A stretch of 64,000 bases of DNA from Sulfurihydrogenibium azorense Az-Fu1 (GCF_000021545.1 NC_012438.1:680003-744002), one strand, 5' to 3'; positions 8,280 to 17,328 are shown, numbered from the stretch's first letter. The notes: generated from the sequence alone by a model not told the origin. Numbers and translations are program-made.

Positions 8280-8973
8280 AAAAATTGTTCCTGTAAAAAG
8301 AATGACTGTTACAATGAGAATAATACACTGGACTAATGTTTTTTGTATTATTACAGCTGTAATAACAGGTCTTTACATAGCCAATCCTTACTATCAGGCT
8401 TTAATATCAGAACCAGCAGCTTATAAATTTGTTATGGCTTATAACAGATTTTTTCATTTTATGGCCGCTCTTTTATTGGATATTGTTTCTATAGTTATAG
8501 CATACCTATATTTTAGAAGTAACTTTGAAAGGTATGCTTATAAGTTAATACCAAATAGGCAAAATATTAACGAATTTAAAGAAGTTTTCCTAAATCTCAT
8601 AACTCTAAACAGAAGAAAAAATTTTGATAGCTCTCATGCTGATAGCTTTAATGTTGTTTGGTTTACAGTTTTACATCTAATGTTAGTGTTAATGTTATTT
8701 ACAGGATTTCAGATGTACGTTGCTGGTTTAGAAAGTGGTCTTTCTTCTATAGGTAGTTGGTGGCCATGGCTTCTTCACATTGCAACTGATTGGACTTTAT
8801 GGGTATTTGGGGGACTTGCCGGAGTTAGATTGGTTCACCATTTTACAATGTATTTAATCCTTGCTTGGGTAATGTTCCATATCTACTATCAGATTTGGAG
8901 AACTATATTCTGGAAAGAAGGAGATATTGCTATAGTTTTTGGCGGTTATAAATTTAAGAGAGTTAAGGAGTAG
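8272..8973 (+). CDS. Hydrogenase b-type cytochrome subunit
   Basis: Membrane diheme cytochrome b that passes electrons from the small subunit to the quinone pool. About four hydrophobic helices are visible. Candidate heme ligands are His residues in RIIHWTN, FFHFMAA, LLHIATDW and RLVHHFTMY. Length of 233 residues fits the HyaC/HupC family. It overlaps the large-subunit gene by eight bases, supporting coupled expression, and a strong hairpin follows its stop. Confidence 0.92.
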   Translation: MSEKIVPVKRMTVTMRIIHWTNVFCIITAVITGLYIANPYYQALISEPAAYKFVMAYNRFFHFMAALLLDIVSIVIAYLYFRSNFERYAYKLIPNRQNINEFKEVFLNLITLNRRKNFDSSHADSFNVVWFTVLHLMLVLMLFTGFQMYVAGLESGLSSIGSWWPWLLHIATDWTLWVFGGLAGVRLVHHFTMYLILAWVMFHIYYQIWRTIFWKEGDIAIVFGGYKFKRVKE

Positions 8974-8983
8974 AAATACATAG

Positions 8984-9028
8984 AAAGGAAAGTAAGGCTT
9001 ATTAATGGCCTACTTTCCTTTTATTTTT
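8984..9028 (+). terminator. Hairpin terminator after the hydrogenase structural genes
   Basis: AAAGGAAAGTA (8984-8994) pairs perfectly with TACTTTCCTTT (9011-9021); GGC and GCC extend the stem inside, with one bulged A. A T-rich run follows. It probably sets a lower level for the downstream maturation genes, which may be reached by readthrough. Confidence 0.75.
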
Positions 9029-9038
9029 GAGGTAAATC

Positions 9039-9581
9039 ATGAAGATAGCAGTTTTAGGAGTAGGAAACATACTTTTTAAAGATGAAGGTTTTGGTGTTTT
9101 TGCCGTTAAATATCTGCAACAGAATTACAAGTTCGATCCTGAAATACAATTGATAGATGGAGGAACAGGAGGTTTTAAACTTATTGAGTACTTTCAAGAT
9201 TACGATTATGTGATTTTACTTGATGTTATCTCTGTTAACGATAAAGCAGGATCTATCTATAGGATAGAAGGAGAAAACCTTGCAAGTCTATCGTCCTATC
9301 ATCAAACAGCCCACGAGGTTGAAGTACTTCAAATGATAGATCTTGCAGCATTAGGAGGTAAATCTGCAAAAGTAGTTGTTTTAGGTATAGTTCCAGAAGA
9401 TATAACAAAAACAGAAATAGGATTAACTTCATCTTTAGAAAAAGTGTTTGAGTCTTTCATAAACCTTGTTCTTAAAGAAATTGACAGTCTTGGAGTTAAG
9501 TATGAAAAAATAAACAGTAAATCCCTTCAAGATGTTGTTATTGATTTTATAGGATCATATAACGACGTAAGGAGTTTTTAA
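9039..9581 (+). CDS. Hydrogenase maturation protease (HyaD/HupD type)
   Basis: Nickel-dependent endopeptidase that removes the C-terminal extension of the large subunit after NiFe insertion. The metal-binding residues of the family are visible: Glu in GVGNILFKDEGFG, Asp in LLDVI, and His in SYHQTAHEV. Length of 180 residues is normal. Only one such protease is encoded here, in line with only one of the two large subunits having an extension. It directly abuts the HypF-like gene. GAGG at 9029-9032 serves as ribosome binding site. Confidence 0.92.
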   Translation: MKIAVLGVGNILFKDEGFGVFAVKYLQQNYKFDPEIQLIDGGTGGFKLIEYFQDYDYVILLDVISVNDKAGSIYRIEGENLASLSSYHQTAHEVEVLQMIDLAALGGKSAKVVVLGIVPEDITKTEIGLTSSLEKVFESFINLVLKEIDSLGVKYEKINSKSLQDVVIDFIGSYNDVRSF

Positions 9582-11558
9582 ATGGATGAAATTACCTTAG
9601 AGATTAAAATACCATACCCACATCAAAACGATATATTTTTACCTTTAATAAAAAGAATTGGAGAGAAGGAAGGTATAAAGGGCTATGTTGAAAGAACTTT
9701 GGAAGGAATAAAGATTGTAATATCTTCAAATGAAGATAAAGTAAAAACATTTATGGAAGTGTTAGGTTCAAAACTTCCCGTATCTTTTTTTATGAGTGAT
9801 GCATCTGTTGAAATTTCAGAAGAAGAAATTACAAATGAAGATTTCTTTATTAAAAATGAAACTTTGAATATACTGCCAGTAAATTACGGTCTTTGTCCAT
9901 CTTGCACTCAGGAGCTTCTAAATCCAAATAGTAAAAGATACCTGTACCCTTTTATATCTTGTAGTTTTTGTGGCTTTCAGTACAGTTACCTCTTTTATTA
10001 TCCCTTTGATAGAAAAAATACGATTTTTAAATACTTCCAAATGTGTGATAATTGTCAACAAGAGTATGATTCTAAATTTAGTTTTAGATACAAGTACCCT
10101 TTAACATCTTGTTACGAATGTTTTATACCTGTATCATTCTATGAGGACAATGAAGAAGTATTATCTTTAAATCCCCAATCAAACTTGAATATACTTCTAA
10201 AGGTCGCAGAATACATAGAAAACGGTAAAGATATCTTATTAAAAACTTTGAATGGCTATAAATCAATTAGTAAACATTTTCAACCAAATTCTTACATCTT
10301 AATAACAAATCCGGAAAAGATAAGTGATATTGCATACCTTTCTAACAAAGAAGTGAGATTACTTGCTTCAATAGAAAAGCCTTCAGTAAAACTTCAGCTT
10401 AAGGAAGAATTTTCTAAGAAAGAGAATATTAATTTAAACTTTTGGTACCTTAAATTTCCCGATGATCCTCTCATTGTGTCATTAAGTAATTTTTTAAAGA
10501 AAAAAGGGATAGATTATGTTTTTGTAAACGATGAAAGTCATTCTCATGAAAATTGTAGAATAGATTTTGATATAAAAATAGAAAATCCCCAAAAAGAACT
10601 CAAAGTAGCCATTGTTCAAGGTAAAACTTTAGTCTTAGAAGGAGAAAAAGGATTATTTCCTTGTATTTTGAAGATAGATAAAGATGTGGAAAAAACAGTT
10701 AAATATAAAGGTTTGGGCTGTACAAAAGTAGGTAAAAATGAGTACCTTATAGATAAAGTAGATAAAATTCAAAATCTAGAAGAAAAAGATGAAATAAAAG
10801 GTCTGGATAAGTATGATCCTTATAAACTTGCTATAATGTCTGTTATAGCAGAACATAACCTTTTTGATGAGAAAGCTGTTTGTATATATCTTTCAAAAAG
10901 ATTTGAAAGTGTAATAGCAGTAAAAAAAACAGATATAAAACCTCTTATAAAAGTACTTCCTTTAAGATCATCAGAAAATGAAGACCTAACTGTATCTTTA
11001 GTTTTATCCGAAATATCAAATCTATTACCAGAGTATGATAGATTAGTAAAAAGATATGCAGAAAAGTTTAAAATTAACTTAGAAAAAAACTATTTAAATG
11101 AATATTTAGAACTTTCTTATGGTCTTGAACCTATCTTTAACATTATAGGAAAGATCCTTAATATAGGTAACTTGGATACGATAGAAAGCAATGCTTTAGA
11201 TTTTAAAATTTCAAGAGGGCTTATGGTAGATTTTGTAATTAGAGAAGATAAGGGGTCTTTCTATATAGACTGGCAAAAGGCATTGGCTAGTTTAATGTCT
11301 TATAGATTAGCAGGAGATAACGAAAAAATAATCTCTTTTTCAATGATAGAAAGTTTTTCAGAATTTATAGAAAATCAAGTAAGTAAGATATCTACTAAGT
11401 TTAACACCAATAATGTAGTTATTACAGGAGACTTCTTAAGTAATACAGTTTTGACAGGTAGAATTTTAAAACACCTTAGTAGATACAATGTATTTACAAA
11501 TACATTGCTTCCTGTTAGTCATGAAAATTTTGTTTTAGGTGGAATGTTTATTGATTAA
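9582..11558 (+). CDS. HypF-like protein with degenerate active sites
   Basis: This 658-residue protein follows the domain plan of HypF, encoded right after it. Four CxxC pairs at residues 105, 127, 155 and 177 have spacings of 22, 28 and 22, the same as in the neighbouring HypF, and the segment around KRYLYPFISCSFC mirrors its RRYMYPFINCTNC. The acylphosphatase loop (VQGVGFRPF in HypF) is replaced by HQNDIFLP, so the catalytic Arg is gone, and the catalytic Asn region reads GYVERTLEG. In the C-terminal domain the HHYAH metal motif is not kept; SGGVFQN becomes TGDFLSN and NDGGISLG becomes HENFVLGG. The family relation is my reading of the sequence. A structural or partner role in HypF function is only an inference. 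It abuts the protease gene and overlaps hypF. Confidence 0.7.
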   Translation: MDEITLEIKIPYPHQNDIFLPLIKRIGEKEGIKGYVERTLEGIKIVISSNEDKVKTFMEVLGSKLPVSFFMSDASVEISEEEITNEDFFIKNETLNILPVNYGLCPSCTQELLNPNSKRYLYPFISCSFCGFQYSYLFYYPFDRKNTIFKYFQMCDNCQQEYDSKFSFRYKYPLTSCYECFIPVSFYEDNEEVLSLNPQSNLNILLKVAEYIENGKDILLKTLNGYKSISKHFQPNSYILITNPEKISDIAYLSNKEVRLLASIEKPSVKLQLKEEFSKKENINLNFWYLKFPDDPLIVSLSNFLKKKGIDYVFVNDESHSHENCRIDFDIKIENPQKELKVAIVQGKTLVLEGEKGLFPCILKIDKDVEKTVKYKGLGCTKVGKNEYLIDKVDKIQNLEEKDEIKGLDKYDPYKLAIMSVIAEHNLFDEKAVCIYLSKRFESVIAVKKTDIKPLIKVLPLRSSENEDLTVSLVLSEISNLLPEYDRLVKRYAEKFKINLEKNYLNEYLELSYGLEPIFNIIGKILNIGNLDTIESNALDFKISRGLMVDFVIREDKGSFYIDWQKALASLMSYRLAGDNEKIISFSMIESFSEFIENQVSKISTKFNTNNVVITGDFLSNTVLTGRILKHLSRYNVFTNTLLPVSHENFVLGGMFID

Positions 11559-13794
11559 GAGGGCTGTTATAAAACTTACTGGAGCTGTTCAAGGAGTAGG
11601 TTTTAGACCTTTTGTTTACAACTTGGCTAAAAGGTATGGATTAAGGGGGTTTATACTGAATGACGGTAAAGGTGTAATTATTGAGGTAGAAGGAGAGGAA
11701 AAGGTTATAAAAGATTTTATTCTCTCTATACATAATGAAAAACCAAGACTTGCCAACATATTCTCCCAATCTGTAGAATTTTTTGAAGAATTAAAAAATT
11801 ACGAAAACTTTAAAATTTTAGAAAGTAATTCTAATACTGAAAAAAACGTTTTTATACTTCCAGATATATCCACGTGTGATGAATGTTTAAGAGAATTGTA
11901 CGACCCATCAGATAGAAGATACATGTATCCTTTTATAAACTGTACAAACTGTGGTCCCAGATTTTCAATTATAGAAAAGCTCCCTTATGATAGAGAAAAC
12001 ACCACAATGAAAAAGTTTAAAATGTGTCCTGAATGTGAAAAAGAGTACACAGACCCATCAAATAGAAGGTTTCACGCTCAACCAAATGCCTGTCCTGTGT
12101 GCGGTCCTGAAATTTCCCTTTATACAAAGGATAAGCAACTTATAGCAAAGTCGTTAGAGGCTATAGAAATACTAAGAAGTTTAATCCTTGAAGGGAAAAT
12201 AGTTGCAGTTAAAGGTATAGGCGGATTCCATCTCGTGTGTGATGCTACAGATGACACAGCTGTCTCTACATTGAGAGAAAGAAAAAAAAGATTTGAAAAA
12301 CCATTTGCAGTAATGTTTAAAGATTTAGAAACTGTAAAAGTATACGGAGATCCTTCTAATTTTGATGAAATTTTAATAAATTCTGCAGAAAAACCGATAG
12401 TCTTAATAAAAAAGAAAGAAAATACTGATTTATCAGAGAAAGTTGCTCCTGGTATAGATAGAATAGGTGTTTTTTTACCTTACTCTCCCCTCCATCATCT
12501 ACTTTTAAAAATCGTAGGTAAGCCTCTTGTAATGACTTCTGCAAATCTTTCTGATGAACCTATTGTAAAAGATAACGAAGAAGCCTTTGAGAAACTTTCA
12601 GATTTTACGGACTACATTCTTATTCACAACAGAGAGATAAAAAACAGAGTAGATGATTCTGTAGTTTTTTCCGTTAAAGATAAAATGTTTTTTATACGTA
12701 GGAGTAGAGGATACGCACCCCTTCCAGTTAAATTGCCCTTTAGACTTAAAAATAAAGTTTTAGCAGTAGGAGGACACCAAAAAGTAACTATAGCCTTAGG
12801 AATAGATGATAAAGCCTATATATCCCAACATATAGGTGACTTAGAAACATTATCTTCTCAGCAAAATTTTGAAGAGGTTATAAGTAGATTCTTTGAGTTG
12901 TACGATTTTTTCCCCGGTGTTGTAGTGTCGGACTTACATCCTTTTTACTACTCGACAAAATGGGCAAAAGAATTTACATCTAAACACAATTTAAAGCTAC
13001 TACAAGTTCAACACCATTATGCCCATGCTTTATCTCTCATGGTTGATAACCATTTTCAAAATGGGAAAATACTTGCTATTTGTTGGGATGGGACAGGATA
13101 CGGGACTGATGGCAACCTCTGGGGAGGAGAGTTCTTGGTCTGTGATTACACAGGGTTTAATAGAGTATTTCATTTTGACTACTTCAAACTGTTAGGTGGA
13201 GAGATAGCAGTAAAAGAACCACGAAGAGTAGCACTATCAATCCTGTTTAAAATTTTTGGAAAAGATGCTTTAAGTTTAAAACTACCACCCTTAAAAGAAT
13301 TTTCTGAAAAACAGATAGAAAGCTTTTACACTATATGGGAAAAAGGATTAAAAAGCCCATTATCTTCCTCTGTTGGAAGACTTTTTGATGCTGTGGCATC
13401 ATTGTTAAATATACGCCAGACTTTGTCTTACGAAGGACAGACTGGTATGATAATGGAAAAGTTTTACGATTATACTGTAAAAGACCATTACTCATACGAA
13501 ATAGAGAACGGATTAATAAATTACGATAGTACTTTTGTAGATTTAATATACGACAAAAGTGAAGTACCTATAAAAGTTTCAAGATTTATAAATACACTTA
13601 TCAAGATTATTTTAGATGTTTCAAAAGAGTTTGACCTGCCAGTAGGATTTTCAGGGGGAGTTTTTCAAAATAAAGTTTTGTTAAATCTTTTGATGGAAGA
13701 AGATATTAAGAAGAAATTTCTCTATCATAAAAACGTACCTCCTAACGATGGAGGAATATCTTTAGGTCAAGTTATACATAATCAATTCTTATAA
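11551..13794 (+). CDS. hypF: Carbamoyltransferase HypF
   Basis: Makes carbamoyl-adenylate from carbamoyl phosphate and ATP and transfers the carbamoyl group to the C-terminal Cys of HypE, supplying the cyanide ligands. Domains in order: acylphosphatase (GAVQGVGFRPF), zinc fingers with four CxxC pairs, a YrdC-like domain (VKGIGGFHLVCDA, KRFEKPFAVMF, MTSANLSDEP) and a Kae1-like domain (HHYAHALS, CWDGTGYG, SGGVFQNKVL, NDGGISLGQ). I chose TTG at 11551, preceded by AGGTGGA at 11537-11543; a GTG at 11539 would add four codons but lacks a good site. It overlaps the HypF-like gene by eight bases and, tail to tail, the cvpA-like gene by thirteen. Confidence 0.95.
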   Translation: MIKRAVIKLTGAVQGVGFRPFVYNLAKRYGLRGFILNDGKGVIIEVEGEEKVIKDFILSIHNEKPRLANIFSQSVEFFEELKNYENFKILESNSNTEKNVFILPDISTCDECLRELYDPSDRRYMYPFINCTNCGPRFSIIEKLPYDRENTTMKKFKMCPECEKEYTDPSNRRFHAQPNACPVCGPEISLYTKDKQLIAKSLEAIEILRSLILEGKIVAVKGIGGFHLVCDATDDTAVSTLRERKKRFEKPFAVMFKDLETVKVYGDPSNFDEILINSAEKPIVLIKKKENTDLSEKVAPGIDRIGVFLPYSPLHHLLLKIVGKPLVMTSANLSDEPIVKDNEEAFEKLSDFTDYILIHNREIKNRVDDSVVFSVKDKMFFIRRSRGYAPLPVKLPFRLKNKVLAVGGHQKVTIALGIDDKAYISQHIGDLETLSSQQNFEEVISRFFELYDFFPGVVVSDLHPFYYSTKWAKEFTSKHNLKLLQVQHHYAHALSLMVDNHFQNGKILAICWDGTGYGTDGNLWGGEFLVCDYTGFNRVFHFDYFKLLGGEIAVKEPRRVALSILFKIFGKDALSLKLPPLKEFSEKQIESFYTIWEKGLKSPLSSSVGRLFDAVASLLNIRQTLSYEGQTGMIMEKFYDYTVKDHYSYEIENGLINYDSTFVDLIYDKSEVPIKVSRFINTLIKIILDVSKEFDLPVGFSGGVFQNKVLLNLLMEEDIKKKFLYHKNVPPNDGGISLGQVIHNQFL

Positions 13795-14225
13795 TTACTT
13801 TTAGAGATAAATGAAACGATTTGAGATTTGGATAAAAGAGTGTTTGCAATTTCGTTTTTCTCTTTTAAGTTAGCTAAAAATAAAATACAGGTGATAAAAA
13901 CGAAAATCCCTAAAACGCCACCTAAAACTCTATCTCCTAACTTAACATACTTTTTCTTGTAAATAAATCTTTTTAACATTTTTTCAATTATTAAACTAAA
14001 GCCTACTACAGCAAGGATAATCAGTAAAAATGATAGAAAGTTTACTACAGATGAACTTGCAGAAAAAATTGAAGAAAGTATACTACTAAAAGGTTTGTAA
14101 AAAGCAATACCTATAAAGATACCGCTAAAAAATCCAACAAATTTAAAAACAAGGTTTAAAAATCCTCTGTAAATGCCAAGTAGTAGAAAGTATAAAAAAG
14201 CTAAAACAAGTATAAAGTCGAGCAT
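13782..14225 (-). CDS. CvpA-family membrane protein
   Basis: Small integral membrane protein with about four hydrophobic helices and a basic loop (KMLKRFIYKKKYVK) before the GDRVLGGVLGIFVF segment typical of the CvpA/colicin V production family. The cellular role of the family is poorly defined. I prefer the ATG at 14225 (MLDFILVLAF); a TTG at 14240 would add five residues. It is the last gene of an rpsU-yqeY-cvpA order on the minus strand and overlaps the end of hypF by thirteen bases, so no terminator separates the two convergent genes. Confidence 0.75.
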   Translation of the reverse strand: MLDFILVLAFLYFLLLGIYRGFLNLVFKFVGFFSGIFIGIAFYKPFSSILSSIFSASSSVVNFLSFLLIILAVVGFSLIIEKMLKRFIYKKKYVKLGDRVLGGVLGIFVFITCILFLANLKEKNEIANTLLSKSQIVSFISKSNYKN

Positions 14226-14240
14226 AATTATTTTTCGCAA

Positions 14241-14687
14241 TTAACTTAACTTTTCTTTAACTATTTTACTTACGACAGCTCCTTCAGCTCTTCCTTTAAC
14301 TTTTTCCATCACAGCTTTAATAACTTTTCCCATATCTTTAACAGAAGTTACACCAACTTCTTTGATTGTTTCCTCAACTATTTTACTGATTTCTTCTTCT
14401 GAAAGAGGTTGAGGTAAAAACTCTTGTACTACTTCTATCTCTTTAAGTTCTTTATTTGCTAAATCTTCTCTCCCAGCTTGTAAGTACTGTTGGTAAGCTT
14501 CTTTTCTTTGTTTTACGTACTTTTGAAGAATTGAGACAATCTCTTCATCAGAAAGTTCTTTTTTTGAATCTATCTGAACTTTTTTGATTTCAGAGATTAA
14601 CATTCGGATAGTAGATAATCTATCTTTATCGCCACTTTTCATTGCGGCTTTCATCTCTTCTTGGAGCTTCTTGAAAAGTTCAGCCAT
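14241..14687 (-). CDS. yqeY: YqeY/GatB-like domain protein
   Basis: A 148-residue helical protein of the YqeY family, related to the tail domain of the amidotransferase subunit GatB. Recognised by the KDRLSTIRMLISEIK segment, the EFLPQPLSEEEI segment and the ...GKVIKAVMEKVKGRAEGAVVS C-terminal part. It often lies next to rpsU, as here, and its start codon directly follows the rpsU stop. A role linked to translation is assumed for the family but not proven. Confidence 0.9.
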   Translation of the reverse strand: MAELFKKLQEEMKAAMKSGDKDRLSTIRMLISEIKKVQIDSKKELSDEEIVSILQKYVKQRKEAYQQYLQAGREDLANKELKEIEVVQEFLPQPLSEEEISKIVEETIKEVGVTSVKDMGKVIKAVMEKVKGRAEGAVVSKIVKEKLS

Positions 14688-14882
14688 TTATAGCAACCCT
14701 TTTTTCTTTAGTGCCTTTATTAATCTTTTTCTTGCAGCTCTTTCTTTTCTTTTTCTTTTAACAGATGGTTTTTCGTAAAACTCCTTTCTTTTATACTCTG
14801 TTAAAATACCTTCTTTTTCAACTATCTTTTTAAACTTCTTTAATGCTTTTTCAAAATCTCCTTCTACTAAAACCGTCGCCAT
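14688..14882 (-). CDS. rpsU: Ribosomal protein S21
   Basis: Small, very basic 30S subunit protein of 64 residues. Family features are the [19 protein letters not shown] start, the [17 protein letters not shown] centre and an Arg/Lys-rich end. AGGAGG at 14894-14899 on the minus strand is the ribosome binding site. It is first in the rpsU-yqeY-cvpA unit and is transcribed from a promoter that shares its -35 box with ilvE. Confidence 0.97.
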   Translation of the reverse strand: MATVLVEGDFEKALKKFKKIVEKEGILTEYKRKEFYEKPSVKRKRKERAARKRLIKALKKKGLL

Positions 14883-14920
14883 TAACCTTTATACCTCCTA
14901 AAATGTAATTAATACAAAAT

Positions 14921-14949
14921 ATTTTAACCTTTTTAAAAACAAATTGCAA
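14921..14949 (-). promoter_or_regulatory. rpsU promoter
   Basis: On the minus strand TTGCAA (14944-14949) is followed after 17 bases by TAAAAT (14921-14926). The same TTGCAA, being its own reverse complement, also forms the -35 box of the opposite ilvE promoter. Confidence 0.55.
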
Positions 14950-14972
14950 CACAAATATTAAAATGATAAAAT
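14944..14972 (+). promoter_or_regulatory. ilvE promoter
   Basis: TTGCAA (14944-14949), a 17-base spacer and TAAAAT (14967-14972). It mirrors the rpsU promoter exactly, so RNA polymerase could occupy only one of the two at a time. Confidence 0.55.
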
Positions 14973-14999
14973 TTTTTAACAAAAATCAGGAGGAAGTGT

Positions 15000-15908
15000 A
15001 TGGCTATAGTTTACTTTGAAAATAAATTTGTAGAAGAAGAAGAGGCAAAGATTAGTATCAAAACAAACTCTTTTCACTATGGAACAGCTGTATTTGAAGG
15101 AATAAGAGCTTACTACAACAAAGAAAATGATACCATGTACGGTCTATTTTTTAAAGAGCATTACGAAAGACTTTTTAAAAATATGAGAATACTAAATATG
15201 GAGATTGAAGAAAGTATAGACCAGTTAGTAGAGATAACTAAGGAGTTAGTAAAAAGAAATAACCATAAAGAAGATGTTTATATCAGACCAATCGTTTACT
15301 TTTCAGACCTTGCAATAGGTCCAAAGTTAATCGGTTATACTGCAAAGATTGCTATATACACACTTCCACTTGGAGATTACATAGACACAAACAAAGGTAT
15401 TAAAGCAAAAGTCTCATCTTGGGTTAGACTTAACGATAATATGATTCCACCAAGGTTAAAAGTTACAGGTGCTTACGTAAACAGTGCTCTTGCAAAAACA
15501 GAAGCTTTACTATCAGGTGCAGAGGAAGCTATTGTATTGAATAAAGATGGTTTTGTATCTGAAGGAAGTGCAGAAAATATATTTATAGCAAGGGATGGAA
15601 AACTTATAACTCCTCCTGTTAGCGATGATATTCTTGAAGGTATAACAAGAAAAGCTGTTATGGACATTGCAACTGATTTAGGAATACCTGTAATAGAGAG
15701 AAGTATTTCAAGAACTGAGCTTTACGTAGCAGATGAGGTATTCTTCTGTGGGACAGGAGCTCAAATATCACCAGTTATAGAGATAGACGGTAGAAAAATA
15801 GGTAACGGCACTGTAGGAGATATAACCAAAAAGATAAAAGATATTTACTTTGACGCAGTAAGAGGAAAAGTAGAAAAATATAAAAATTGGGTCGTTGAGA
15901 TAAAGTGA
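15000..15908 (+). CDS. ilvE: Branched-chain amino acid aminotransferase
   Basis: PLP enzyme for the last step of Leu, Ile and Val synthesis. Fold type IV features are FHYGTAVFEGIRAY near the N-terminus, the catalytic Lys in YVNSALAKTEAL, and GFVSEGSAENIF in the phosphate-binding part. Length of 302 residues is normal. AGGAGGA at 14988-14994 precedes the ATG. It overlaps by four bases (GTGA) the unknown gene that follows. leuA and leuC also lie in this window but in separate transcription units. Confidence 0.94.
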   Translation: MAIVYFENKFVEEEEAKISIKTNSFHYGTAVFEGIRAYYNKENDTMYGLFFKEHYERLFKNMRILNMEIEESIDQLVEITKELVKRNNHKEDVYIRPIVYFSDLAIGPKLIGYTAKIAIYTLPLGDYIDTNKGIKAKVSSWVRLNDNMIPPRLKVTGAYVNSALAKTEALLSGAEEAIVLNKDGFVSEGSAENIFIARDGKLITPPVSDDILEGITRKAVMDIATDLGIPVIERSISRTELYVADEVFFCGTGAQISPVIEIDGRKIGNGTVGDITKKIKDIYFDAVRGKVEKYKNWVVEIK

Positions 15909-16483
15909 ATAACGTTTTAGAGGGTTTAGAAAATATATTAAAATTTAAAGAAGTTAGAAGAGGTATCTATTACAGTGATATAGGATATGGAGAAAAATTC
16001 ACAACTATCTCCATGCCTGTATCAAATCCAGATAGTCTTATTGAATATTCCTCCTTGCAACTTCTTAAAGAGATGATAAATAGATTTTTTAACGTTAGAA
16101 TGCCTAAAGGATTTAGGATAAGAGTATTTATATACTCTGAAAAGGAAAAAGATTTCTTTGTTGACTTTTATAACTCTTCTTTAGATTTAGATGATATTCT
16201 TTACAATATCGATTTAGAAAATGCTGGTTCTGGATACAACTGTATAGGGTTATATAACTTTTTACAAGAAGATTTTAAAAAAGTTGTAAATTCTTCGAAA
16301 AGTTCAGGTGTAGATGTAATTATAAGAAATATTAAGACCGAGTATAAACCAAATGTAAAAACTATACTCTTTCTAAAAGATGATAGTTATATACTCACAG
16401 ATAAGATGGATAAAGTTTACTATACTCCTTACTTGATAAATAAACCTTTAGCATTTTTAATGGATTTTATAAATAGAATATGA
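15905..16483 (+). CDS. Unknown protein translated with ilvE
   Basis: I do not recognise this 192-residue protein. It starts at a GTG inside the ilvE stop (GTGA) and its own stop overlaps the next gene (ATGA), so the three genes are probably translated together. It shows no signal peptide, no long hydrophobic stretch and no cysteine motif. It contains a mix of predicted strands and helices, for example KGFRIRVFIYSEKEKDFFVD. Its function is unknown. Confidence 0.65.
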   Translation: MNNVLEGLENILKFKEVRRGIYYSDIGYGEKFTTISMPVSNPDSLIEYSSLQLLKEMINRFFNVRMPKGFRIRVFIYSEKEKDFFVDFYNSSLDLDDILYNIDLENAGSGYNCIGLYNFLQEDFKKVVNSSKSSGVDVIIRNIKTEYKPNVKTILFLKDDSYILTDKMDKVYYTPYLINKPLAFLMDFINRI

Positions 16484-17328
16484 TATACAAATTAAATTTA
16501 GCTTTAAAAATAATAATATCCCTAACTTTAGCTGGATATGTTTATCTTTTTGATTACGATTATAAATACCCCCTTTTATCTTTGATTTTAGCATATGTTG
16601 TAGGATCTTTCTTACTGAGTCCACTTTTACAACATAAGTTTTGGAAATTTTTCGTTTATACTTTAGACCTTGTTATGCTTACCTACTTTTCTTATGCAAC
16701 AGGAAATGCTTATTTCTCACTGTTTTACTATATTCTCTTAATTCCTGAGAACAACATAAAAGGAAGTTTTTTCCTAAGTTTATTATCTATACCCGTTGTG
16801 GCTTATAATTTCTACCAAACAAACTTTTACGATTTTTTCTATCTATCCTTTGTTGTCGGATTAAATTTGTTTCTCTTGAAAAATATTTATTTTTATAAAG
16901 GTTTAAATAAGTTAATTCAAGAGAAAACTTCTATCGCTCAGGAAAATTATTTAGAGTATTTAAGATGTAAAACTAAATCAGAGTTTTATAAGAAATACTA
17001 TGAAGTTTCTACAACTTTAAGACTTTTTAAAAAAGGTAAGATTTCTCCAGAGTTTTTCGGTAGCTTCTTATACAATATATTAAATGCAGATGGTGTTGTT
17101 TTATACAATAAAGAAGATAAAGAATGTTATAAGTACGGCTGTGATATTGACTGTAGTATTATAGAAGAAAGACTTTGTGAAGACAGACTTTATATAAACG
17201 AAGAGATAAATAAAATACTTGGTTTTAGATACATTTTTAGTAAAAAGTTTGATAATTTTCGTTTACTTGTAATGTACAAAGAGTTTCTCCTTGAAGAAGA
17301 TGAAATAATTAACCTTATGATGCAATAA
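16480..17328 (+). CDS. Membrane protein with cytoplasmic GAF-like tail
   Basis: 282 residues. The N-terminal half has about five hydrophobic segments (first near residues 5-25, last near 118-135). The C-terminal half is soluble: a charged, probably coiled-coil stretch (LIQEKTSIAQENYLEYLR), then a small alpha/beta part including FLYNILNADGVVLYN, which resembles a GAF sensory domain. No kinase or output domain follows. A membrane sensor or its remnant is possible. Overlaps the preceding unknown gene by four bases and the end of dnaA, tail to tail, by fourteen. Confidence 0.6.
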   Translation: MIYKLNLALKIIISLTLAGYVYLFDYDYKYPLLSLILAYVVGSFLLSPLLQHKFWKFFVYTLDLVMLTYFSYATGNAYFSLFYYILLIPENNIKGSFFLSLLSIPVVAYNFYQTNFYDFFYLSFVVGLNLFLLKNIYFYKGLNKLIQEKTSIAQENYLEYLRCKTKSEFYKKYYEVSTTLRLFKKGKISPEFFGSFLYNILNADGVVLYNKEDKECYKYGCDIDCSIIEERLCEDRLYINEEINKILGFRYIFSKKFDNFRLLVMYKEFLLEEDEIINLMMQ

